Assembly: GCF_000775915.1 (NCBI RefSeq)
Contig: NZ_BBLT01000007.1
Location: 186,001-250,000, forward strand
DNA: 64,000 nucleotides
Direction: 5' to 3'
Origin: Sporocytophaga myxococcoides
GTDB lineage: Bacteria; Bacteroidota; Bacteroidia; Cytophagales; Cytophagaceae
In this document: piece after piece, positions 57,783 through 64,000 of the stretch
Layout: every line of letters starts with the position of its first letter
Position numbering within the stretch: position 1 is the stretch's first letter
Notes under the pieces: generated by a model
What the model saw: only the letters and a program-made list of their open reading frames with translations
The model's database searches: none
Told to the model about the DNA's origin: nothing
Made by a program: the position numbers and the translations under genes

Positions 57783-60167
57783 TTAATACCATTCATCTTC
57801 TTCACTTTCAGATGAAGTTCTTTCACGTTTTTTCTTTTTAAAGATATTCTTAAACCAGTTAAGAGGTTCTTTGGATTCCTGACGACGATGCGATCTTTGG
57901 TTTTCAGATGGTCTTCTTAATTCATCCCCTTCGAATGCTTCATCGGTACCACTATTATTTACAGGATACCCATCCGGAGCTTTCTCTGAAAACGGAATAC
58001 AGTCCATATTTTCAAATATTTCTTCCCTGAGTTCAGGCCATTGCTGGTAGACATATTTTTTTAACTTTTTATCTTTACCAAGCTTTCCCATAAATTTACC
58101 GAATATAGGCATTGCCATATGTGCACCCTGACCAAGATCTATAGACCTAAAATGTACCCTTCTGTCTTCAGCACCAACCCAGCATCCTGCAACTAGGGCA
58201 GGGGTATAGCCGATAAACCATCCGTCTGCATGCGATTGAGTTGTCCCTGTTTTTCCTGCAATCTGAGCATCAGGACCTACATAATTTGCCATACCAGCAG
58301 CTGTACCTTCCTGCACTACTTTTCGAAGCATATAGGTTATCATTTCAGCAGTTGAAGCACTGACGGTCTGCCGGAAATCCGGAGGATTGCTCTTGTAGAT
58401 TGTTTTGCCAGCTTTGTCTTTAATCTTTAATAGGTAATTTGGACTTACACTTTTTCCACCATTTGCAAATGCACTGTATGCAGAAACCATTTCCATCAAA
58501 GAAACATCTGCAGTGCCAAGAGCCAGAGATGGTACTGGGTCCAGAGGGGAACTAATGCCAAGTTTTTCGGCAAAGTTTACAACTTTATTAACTCCTGCTT
58601 TCATGATCAGGCTTGCCGAAACAGTATTTACTGATTTGGTAAGAGCGCCTATCATGGAATAATATCCTCCATAGTTTCCATCAGCGTTTTTGGGTGACCA
58701 GTTATCATATTCCTCAATCACCTGCCTTTGGTTAGGGAAGTATTCGCAAGGACTGATTCCTGATTCTAAAGCAGCTGCATAAACGATAGGTTTGAAAGTT
58801 GAACCAACCTGTCTTTTGGAAGTAACATGATCATATTTGAAATATTTATGGTTGATACCGCCTACCCAGACTTTAACCTGACCGGTAAAAGGATCCATTG
58901 CAAAAAATCCAGCCTGAAGGAAATATAAGTAGTGCTTTATGGAATCCAGGGTTGAGAAATTCTTTTCTTTTTCTCCATCCCAGGTAAATACCTTCATTTC
59001 TGTTTTTTTATTGAGCTCCTTTTTGAAATTTGCCTCATCCAGGTCAAGGCTTTTTAAATATTGATATCTGTCAGACCTTTTGCATGCATCGGTCAATACC
59101 TGAGGAGATTTTTTCCAGGGAGTTGAGTTTTTCCAGTGGGAATAAAAACTAACCTGTAATTTAGACATGTGCTCAGTCATCGCTTTTTCAGCATGACGTT
59201 GCATTTTTGAATCAATGGAGGTGTATATTTTTAAACCATCAGTATACAGATTATAAGGAGTTCCATCCGGCTTATAATGAGTATTGCACCATTCATCCAA
59301 TTCTTGTCTGAGGTATTCTCTGAAATATGTGGCTAATCCTGTATTATGTGAAAGGTAGTTGTATCTGATTTTTAGATCTTTTTTCTGGAATTTCTCGGCT
59401 TCTTCTTGCGTAATAAACTGATATTTTGCCATTTGTTGCAAAACAACGTTTCTTCGTTCCTTTGCTTTTTCAGGATTCTTTGCCGGATTATAAGACGTTG
59501 TAGCTTTAAGCATTCCAACCAAAGTCGCGGCTTGTTGAATATTCAGAGAATCTACTGCTGTATTAAAATACCTTCTGGCACCAGCAGCTATTCCATATGC
59601 ATTTTCTCCATATGGCACAGTATTAAAGTATAGTGTTAGAATTTCATTTTTATTAAAAGTTTCATTTAATCTTGTAGCTACTATTGCTTCTCTTGTTTTA
59701 TTGATTAGCATTGAGAAGAACCTGTATTTTTTTCTGGGAAAAAGGTTTTTAGCCAATTGCTGTTCAACAGTACTGCCACCACCAGAGCTTTCATCCTGCA
59801 TTATTATAGATTTAAACAGCACTCTGAGCATTCCTCTCCGGTCAAATCCATTGTGCTTATAAAAGCGGATATCTTCCGTAGCCAGCAATGCATTGATTAA
59901 ATGTTTGGGTAGTTTTTCAAAATTTATATCAGTACGATCCTGAATAAAATATTTTCCTATGAGAATACCATCTGAAGAATAAATTTCAGAAGCTGTAGCA
60001 TTTCTGATGTTTTTCAGATCATCTCCATTGGGCAGTTTTTTGTAGACTTGATAGGTTATGTAAATAAAGATTGAAGCAAATAAAACCGCCAGGAATATCA
60101 TTCCCGGTTTAATCCACTTTTTCCAGTTAAAATCTTTTAAGGAAAATCCCTGTTCCTGATTACTCAT
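57783..60167 (-). CDS. Bifunctional penicillin-binding protein 1A
   Basis: 794 residues. Cytoplasmic tail, one transmembrane helix (~20-42), GT51 glycosyltransferase with the catalytic Glu in LLATEDIRFYKHNGFD (~90-105) and GGSTVEQQLAKNL, then a transpeptidase with active-site STFK in KRQVGSTFKPIVY (Ser near 456), SVN (near 515) and KTGTT (near 637). The C-terminal ~60 residues are a low-complexity, charged tail (RRPSENQRSHRRQESK; KKKRERTSSESEEDE). It polymerises and crosslinks peptidoglycan. Good candidate for mrcA/ponA-type naming but the exact symbol is not certain. Confidence 0.95.
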   Translation of the reverse strand: MSNQEQGFSLKDFNWKKWIKPGMIFLAVLFASIFIYITYQVYKKLPNGDDLKNIRNATASEIYSSDGILIGKYFIQDRTDINFEKLPKHLINALLATEDIRFYKHNGFDRRGMLRVLFKSIIMQDESSGGGSTVEQQLAKNLFPRKKYRFFSMLINKTREAIVATRLNETFNKNEILTLYFNTVPYGENAYGIAAGARRYFNTAVDSLNIQQAATLVGMLKATTSYNPAKNPEKAKERRNVVLQQMAKYQFITQEEAEKFQKKDLKIRYNYLSHNTGLATYFREYLRQELDEWCNTHYKPDGTPYNLYTDGLKIYTSIDSKMQRHAEKAMTEHMSKLQVSFYSHWKNSTPWKKSPQVLTDACKRSDRYQYLKSLDLDEANFKKELNKKTEMKVFTWDGEKEKNFSTLDSIKHYLYFLQAGFFAMDPFTGQVKVWVGGINHKYFKYDHVTSKRQVGSTFKPIVYAAALESGISPCEYFPNQRQVIEEYDNWSPKNADGNYGGYYSMIGALTKSVNTVSASLIMKAGVNKVVNFAEKLGISSPLDPVPSLALGTADVSLMEMVSAYSAFANGGKSVSPNYLLKIKDKAGKTIYKSNPPDFRQTVSASTAEMITYMLRKVVQEGTAAGMANYVGPDAQIAGKTGTTQSHADGWFIGYTPALVAGCWVGAEDRRVHFRSIDLGQGAHMAMPIFGKFMGKLGKDKKLKKYVYQQWPELREEIFENMDCIPFSEKAPDGYPVNNSGTDEAFEGDELRRPSENQRSHRRQESKEPLNWFKNIFKKKKRERTSSESEEDEWY

Positions 60168-60447
60168 TTATGTCAACCTTTTATAATCTGTGAATACAAA
60201 TAAAATAAAGTTCCGGTTCAATTTTAACAATTGGCATGATTACAAATAACTTTTGAAGGAAATTTTAATATAATTTCTTGAGACTCACATAAGAAACCTT
60301 TCTTTATATATTTATTTTTTTTCTTTCCTGAGTCTGACAATCTTATATGTTTTTTCACTTTCTGTCAGTTTCTTAAATTTTTCAAATGTAAAACAAATGA
60401 AATAGGAGATAGTTAAAATCAGTGAACAACCAAAAGGAATAGCTACA

Positions 60448-60993
60448 ATGAAAAAAACTTTATTTTATCTGAATGGAATCATTCTTTCTTCACTGATGAT
60501 TTTATCATGCAGCAAAAAGGAATCTGCGTTTTTTACAAACCATTATTCAACGGGATATACCAGTTTGAAAAAGGAAAATAAAGAGAGTGTTAAACCTGAA
60601 ATTCAAACTCATATCGCCAGTGCCAATAAGGAGATTGTTACGGCTTTAGGTGAGCAGGTGATTTTTAAACCGGAGATAGGTGTTTCAAAAAATAATCCGG
60701 ATGAAATTAAGGCGATTTTATCTGACGAGCCGCAAGCTAAAGGAAAGGAGGCCGCTGTACCTTCTAAAAAGGAAATTAAGAAAACTGTTAAAAAAGCAGT
60801 AAAAGAAAGCAAATCAAATGATAGTACTATTAGTAAATTATTGCTTGTGATTATCGCTATTATACTTCCTCCATTGGCAGTTGCTTTAGTTGATGGATTG
60901 AGCGGACCGTTCTGGTTAAGTATCTTGCTTACGATTCTGTTCTACCTTCCCGGACTTATATATGCTATTTACAGGATTTATAAAAATGATTAA
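60448..60993 (+). CDS. Lipoprotein with C-terminal YqaE/Pmp3 membrane domain
   Basis: 181 residues. Lipobox in LMILSCSK (Cys near 21), a ~100-residue hydrophilic linker with a Lys-rich stretch (KKEIKKTVKKAVKESKS), then a C-terminal two-helix YqaE/Pmp3 domain: LLLVIIAIILPPLAVALVDG and ILLTILFYLPGLIYAIYRI. Pmp3/YqaE proteins are normally ~55-residue stress-linked inner-membrane peptides; here the domain is tethered behind a lipidated leader. Which membrane holds the two ends is unclear. A strong terminator follows. Confidence 0.8.
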   Translation: MKKTLFYLNGIILSSLMILSCSKKESAFFTNHYSTGYTSLKKENKESVKPEIQTHIASANKEIVTALGEQVIFKPEIGVSKNNPDEIKAILSDEPQAKGKEAAVPSKKEIKKTVKKAVKESKSNDSTISKLLLVIIAIILPPLAVALVDGLSGPFWLSILLTILFYLPGLIYAIYRIYKND

Positions 60994-61015
60994 GTTTTAT
61001 AAATTCTGTAAAATA

Positions 61016-61047
61016 AAAAGTCCCTCGAAATTTGAGGGACTTTTTTA
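61016..61047. terminator. Bidirectional terminator
   Basis: AAAAAGTCCCTC and GAGGGACTTTTT form a 12-bp stem around a GAAATTT loop, between the convergent YqaE-lipoprotein and XRE-type genes. Confidence 0.9.
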
Positions 61048-62136
61048 TTATTCTGGAGAGTGAGCAGAAAATGTTCCGTCATCATAAAATATGACGATTT
61101 TTTGTACTTTTTTAGGTTTCTGAACTGCTTTTTTCTCTGCGGTAGGCTGAAATGGTGCTTCCTGAGTATTAAGTGTCAGATTTGAATTTGCTGAGTTTTC
61201 CACTTCTCTCATCGTTTCTGTGATCATAACAATCTCTTTGGCTTCTGTAATAGGTTGATTAATTGTTTGTTCTATATTTGGTTGTTCCGGCTGAATTTCC
61301 TTATTCTCCGGGGTTTGTACTTCTGCTAATAAGACTTCTTCTTCAGGTTCTTGGGGTGGAACTACTGGCGATTCCTTTTCCTGAATTTTTGTTATTTCAT
61401 TTGTTGCCTCTGTGAATCCTAAATCACCTGTCCTTTCTGATTCGATAATTGCTTCATCCTCAGGGGATATTGTAATTTCTTCTGTTGTCAATTCTGTTTC
61501 AGAGTCAATTTCAGACTTAGAGGTTGACAACGTTTCGGGGTATTCTTCTTTCTCCGTTTCGGCAGATTTTTCTTCGATGTCTGTTTCTGACATTTCTTCG
61601 CTGATCGTTTTTATTTCAGAAATTTCTATAATTTCTTCGTGCTGTTCTTTGAAGAAATTGGGATTTTCGAAAATACTGTCGAAGTATGCATCAACAGAAG
61701 GCTCCGATTCAGGAGTGTAAAATGATTCTGTTTGGTTAGGAGAGGTGTTTTCAGAAAACAGTAAACCTGAAACGATTTCTGCAGAGACTTCTGCTTTCGC
61801 CAGAATTTCTTCTTTTTTTTCTAATTCTTTGCGTATTAATTTCTTCTCTTCTTCCGGGTCTGCTTTCTGCGGTTCTCCAAATAAGTTGAGCTGTTTCATA
61901 GGGCCTTTTCCAGTTAAGAGCCAATCTGATTGTATGTCCGGAAATGTAATAAGAATTTTATGAATCACATCCAGACTGGGTTTGTTTCTACCAGAGAGGA
62001 TGTGTGACATGCTTGACCTTTGGATACCTATTGTATCAGCAAAGGACGAAGGAGTCAATTCTTTGTATTCCAGTATTGCCAGTATTCTTTCTGTTATTAA
62101 ATTCATTTTTGTGAATATAACTTTACAAATGTACAC
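61048..62136 (-). CDS. XRE-family DNA-binding protein with long acidic tail
   Basis: The open frame starts at 62136, but the conserved start is MNLITERILAILEYKELTPS at 62106 (352 residues). Residues ~1-70 are an XRE helix-turn-helix (SFADTIGIQRSSMSHILSGR, 'KPSLDVIHKILITFPDIQSDWLLTGKG' pattern). From ~75 to ~325 the chain is very rich in Glu/Ser/Thr and probably disordered (for example SEMSETDIEEKSAETEKEEY). The last ~20 residues turn basic-hydrophobic (PKKVQKIVIFYDDGTFSAH). Palindromes of type TTTACAAATGT cover its promoter, so it is probably autoregulated. Targets unknown. The DNA-binding half is well supported; the role of the tail is not. Confidence 0.8.
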   Translation of the reverse strand: MYICKVIFTKMNLITERILAILEYKELTPSSFADTIGIQRSSMSHILSGRNKPSLDVIHKILITFPDIQSDWLLTGKGPMKQLNLFGEPQKADPEEEKKLIRKELEKKEEILAKAEVSAEIVSGLLFSENTSPNQTESFYTPESEPSVDAYFDSIFENPNFFKEQHEEIIEISEIKTISEEMSETDIEEKSAETEKEEYPETLSTSKSEIDSETELTTEEITISPEDEAIIESERTGDLGFTEATNEITKIQEKESPVVPPQEPEEEVLLAEVQTPENKEIQPEQPNIEQTINQPITEAKEIVMITETMREVENSANSNLTLNTQEAPFQPTAEKKAVQKPKKVQKIVIFYDDGTFSAHSPE

Positions 62137-62224
62137 AACCGCAAGTTTACATGGTTGTATTTTGTAAACTAGTTTTGCACATTCCTAAAAAAACTCGGAG
62201 TTTACATTTGTAATTTACAAATGT
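62122..62224 (-). promoter_or_regulatory. Operators and promoter of the XRE-type gene
   Basis: Three related sites: TTTACAAATGTA at 62122-62133; an inverted repeat GTTTAC...GTAAAC at 62145-62169; and a perfect 21-bp palindrome at 62204-62224 (ACATTTGTAA, centre T, TTACAAATGT). The minus-strand -7-like box TACATTTG (62126-62133) lies inside the first site, so a protein bound there would block transcription of the XRE gene. Self-binding by the XRE protein is inferred. Confidence 0.65.
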
Positions 62225-62360
62225 GTATCACACTTAGTCAGGATATGAAAAAATGAAAAAAAGAAACCATGAAGGAAATTTTTCTCGTTTTATTATAGAT
62301 TAAGGCAAAAATAAAACTAAATTAGCGCCATATTTCTGAAATTTTATAATATACATTACT

Positions 62361-62564
62361 ATGCAAACACTTGGAGTTATATTAATGGTCGTAGGATTTA
62401 TCATGGGAGTTTTCGGTGGAATGTTCCTTGCAATACCTGCGGTTGTAACAGATGAAAAAGGCGGTTTGAGCCAGGAAAAAATGATCAAAGTTTCTGTATT
62501 AATTTTTGTCGGTTCTGTAATGATTCTAATTGGACAATATTTGTTTGCAGGATTAAACCACTAA
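62361..62564 (+). CDS. Small two-helix membrane protein
   Basis: 67 residues with two hydrophobic helices (LGVILMVVGFIMGVFGGMFL and VSVLIFVGSVMILIGQYLFA) separated by a short charged loop (DEKGGLSQEKMIK). No known family. It has its own terminator and stands alone, so it is probably a real small gene and not a fragment. Confidence 0.65.
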   Translation: MQTLGVILMVVGFIMGVFGGMFLAIPAVVTDEKGGLSQEKMIKVSVLIFVGSVMILIGQYLFAGLNH

Positions 62565-62589
62565 AAAAGTAAGATTTTAAAGATACGTT

Positions 62590-62632
62590 AAATCCGTTTT
62601 TCTCTTAATAGAAGGGAAAAACGGATTTTTTT
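62590..62632 (+). terminator. Terminator after the small membrane protein gene
   Basis: AAATCCGTTTTTC and GAAAAACGGATTT pair over ~13 bp around a TCTTAATAGAAGG-type loop, followed by a long T-run. Confidence 0.88.
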
Positions 62633-62919
62633 TGTTTTTTTTTGAGAGTTTTTTTGAAAAAAGAGTGAATAGGTCTGATGATAGAACTTCTGAAGATATT
62701 TATTCCAAAGAAGTAAAAAAACTATTCCCAACCATTCAGTGGATGAATTATTGAATTAAAAGTGTTTGTAGTGCGATACTTAATAATTTATAAGTTTTTA
62801 TTAAGTTGCACTTGGCTTTGAACAGAGTTTTATTTTTATCGCCAAAATTTTTCATACTAAAATAAAGAGGCTGAACTTTAAAATTAATCCTAAGCTTTTG
62901 ATTGTATAGAGTAAGAAAA
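62633..62919. other. Spacer with a weak coding-like stretch
   Basis: Just after the terminator a plus-strand frame without a start codon (to the TGA at 62752-62754) reads RSDDRTSEDIYSKEVKKLF and so on, which is more protein-like than random A/T DNA and may be the end of a lost gene. The remaining ~160 bases show nothing. An overlapping minus-strand frame of 81 codons has no coding character. Confidence 0.35.
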
Positions 62920-63108
62920 ATGGCGGCAAAATTTAGTAATAACCGACCTTTTAAATTTCGAAACCCCGGAAAGTCGTCTGAGTTGGAAGACAAGGGTCGA
63001 AGATTTGTAAAAGAGGATGAAGTCTATTATTTCTGGAATACATCTTTCAATTATGAATCTAATAAGATTAATAATTTACCTGAATCTAAAAGTAAAAAGG
63101 AAGCTTGA
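62920..63108 (+). CDS. Small basic protein of unknown function
   Basis: 62 residues from the ATG at 62920 (a TTG six codons upstream also opens the frame; GTAAGAAAA before the ATG is a poor ribosome site). Basic N-terminus (KFSNNRPFKFRNPGKSS), then an aromatic patch (EVYYFWNTSFNYES). No signal peptide, no domain. A strong hairpin downstream supports transcription, but the gene call rests on weak coding evidence. Confidence 0.45.
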   Translation: MAAKFSNNRPFKFRNPGKSSELEDKGRRFVKEDEVYYFWNTSFNYESNKINNLPESKSKKEA

Positions 63109-63207
63109 CTTTGGAAACTAAAAAGGCGCTTGAAATAGTCTTTTAAATGTCTTTAATAATTATTTGTCAAGGTCCAAAGAAAATGTTCAAAGAGCCTCAT
63201 TATAAAT

Positions 63208-63243
63208 GACAAAAGGAACTGATTGGGTCAGCTCCTTTTTGTC
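63208..63243. terminator. Bidirectional terminator
   Basis: GACAAAAGGAACTGA and TCAGCTCCTTTTTGTC pair with one bulge around a TTGGG loop. It separates the small plus-strand gene from the converging PAS gene and can serve both. Confidence 0.8.
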
Positions 63244-63273
63244 TGATAAAACAACTCTAAACTAAACTAAATT

Positions 63274-64000
63274 TTATTTCTTATTATTCTTTTTAACTGT
63301 CATTAATTCAGTTACATCTTTGGAAAAACATGCCACTGCGAAGATTTCTCCGGCATCGTTACGTAATGGTGCATAGTTGGATGCGTAGTAGGAGATTTTA
63401 CTTTCCTGGGGATATTCAGTTATGATTTCAAAGTTTTCACCTTTAAATGCTCTTTGGTAAACTTCGATCTGGTTTTGTTTTGCTTTTTCATCCTGAAATA
63501 GATTCATTAAGTCAAAACCTTTAAGATCTGTGATACCTGCAGCTTCAAGACCTTCTGCAAATGATTTATTCCAATCAATTATACAATAATTTTTATCTAC
63601 TGTAAATATGCTGTCTTTGGGAACATTTATCAGTTCTTTTAAATATTGCTCTTTTCGCCGAACGTCCTCTAGGATACGTTGCATTTCTTCCTGGGTTGCA
63701 GAAAGCTCCTCCATATTTTGACGAAGTTCTTCTTCCTGAGCTAAAAGTTCCTTGGATTTAAGTTCACTTTCTCCCAGTAATTTTTCTGACTGTTTCTGTG
63801 CTGCTATTAATTTCGTAATGTCTTTCCCAAAGCTTGCTACTGCAAAAATTTTGTTGTTTTTATCATGCAATGGGGCAAGGTTTGTTGTGATGTAGATCAC
63901 CCCACCATTATTATCATCGTATTCATTCGTAATTTCAAAGTTTTCCCCGTTAAAAGCTCTTTCATATAAAGCAATTTGTTTCTGCTTTTCAGCTTCTGAT
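63274..64000 (-). CDS. PAS-domain sensor protein, C-terminal part (cut by right edge)
   Basis: The frame remains open to the right edge, so the start is outside; the Met at 63900 is internal. Two PAS domains are visible: the first is incomplete (NLAPLHDKNNKIFAVASFGK), a coiled coil QEEELRQNMEELSATQEEMQ follows, and a second PAS domain (TVDKNYCIIDWNKSFAEGLE ... SYYASNYAPLRNDAGEIFAV) ends ~10 residues before the stop. There is no kinase after the last PAS domain. It shares the repeated coiled-coil motif and overall style of the GAF/PAS protein at 35418. Cytoplasmic ligand or redox sensor; output unknown. Confidence 0.82.
   Translation of the reverse strand, partial: SEAEKQKQIALYERAFNGENFEITNEYDDNNGGVIYITTNLAPLHDKNNKIFAVASFGKDITKLIAAQKQSEKLLGESELKSKELLAQEEELRQNMEELSATQEEMQRILEDVRRKEQYLKELINVPKDSIFTVDKNYCIIDWNKSFAEGLEAAGITDLKGFDLMNLFQDEKAKQNQIEVYQRAFKGENFEIITEYPQESKISYYASNYAPLRNDAGEIFAVACFSKDVTELMTVKKNNKK

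Noticed and set aside
62748-62993. Minus-strand 81-codon frame
   Set aside because: It overlaps the small plus-strand gene and an A/T-rich spacer; the translation is a low-complexity Leu/Lys/Phe string without start signal.

Overview
The window looks like a chromosomal piece of a low-G+C Bacteroidota, most likely a cellulose-degrading member of the Cytophagales (Cytophaga/Sporocytophaga-like). The reasons are: A+T-rich composition, TAnnTTTG-type promoter boxes, Bacteroidota-type proteins (PorT-like outer-membrane barrel, C-terminal domains resembling type IX secretion sorting signals, PAS/GAF proteins with QEEELRQNMEE coiled coils), a secreted GH5 cellulase, and a Bacteroidota-style extracellular contractile injection system (eCIS). 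The genus is inference; no rRNA or tRNA gene was seen.

Layout. 1-3.6 kb: the end of a DbpA-type DEAD-box helicase and PEP carboxylase. 3.8-12.6 kb: a tight four-gene run made of an ATP/ADP-translocase-like membrane protein with HEAT repeats and a cyclic-nucleotide-binding domain, a two-domain TIR/DUF4062-like protein, a membrane-spanning nSTAND NTPase with WD40 repeats, and an outer-membrane barrel protein. 13.4-34.7 kb: a colinear eCIS operon. It opens with a membrane-anchored GH18 hydrolase and continues with a DUF4255 tail terminator, an unknown beta-rich protein, one sheath, two tube proteins, a 54-residue DUF5908 protein, a LysM protein, a VgrG-like spike, PAAR, gp25, a J-like baseplate protein, a possible fibre, a small unknown protein, an Afp12-like wedge, a tape-measure protein and an AAA+ ATPase. 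No capsid, portal, terminase or TssJLM genes are present, so it is neither a prophage nor a canonical T6SS. 34.7-39 kb: a glycine-zipper protein, a GAF/PAS sensor, the GH5 cellulase and a cytochrome c.

39-53.7 kb is an accessory region full of repeats and broken genes. It holds an LRR/transglutaminase protein, an AraC regulator with an alpha/beta hydrolase, a barrel pseudogene, a pectate-lyase-like beta-helix protein, small unknown genes, a serine hydrolase, a SymE-type toxin gene and a SymE fragment, a 0.77-kb duplication, a possible group II intron 3' end and a frameshifted M28 peptidase. From about 45.8 to 53.7 kb the genes are all on the minus strand and behave like integron gene cassettes. 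For two of them, the 10 bases at the cassette start are the exact reverse complement of the 10 bases that open the attC-like palindrome after the stop codon. This is the least expected feature of the window. No integrase gene is in view, so it would be a cluster of attC sites lacking an integrase (CALIN-type).

53.8-64 kb returns to housekeeping genes: a U32 protein overlapping a ferredoxin gene, a beta-CASP RNase, a universal stress protein, PBP1A, a YqaE-tailed lipoprotein, an XRE regulator with palindromic operators, small proteins, and the 3' part of a PAS sensor gene cut by the right edge.
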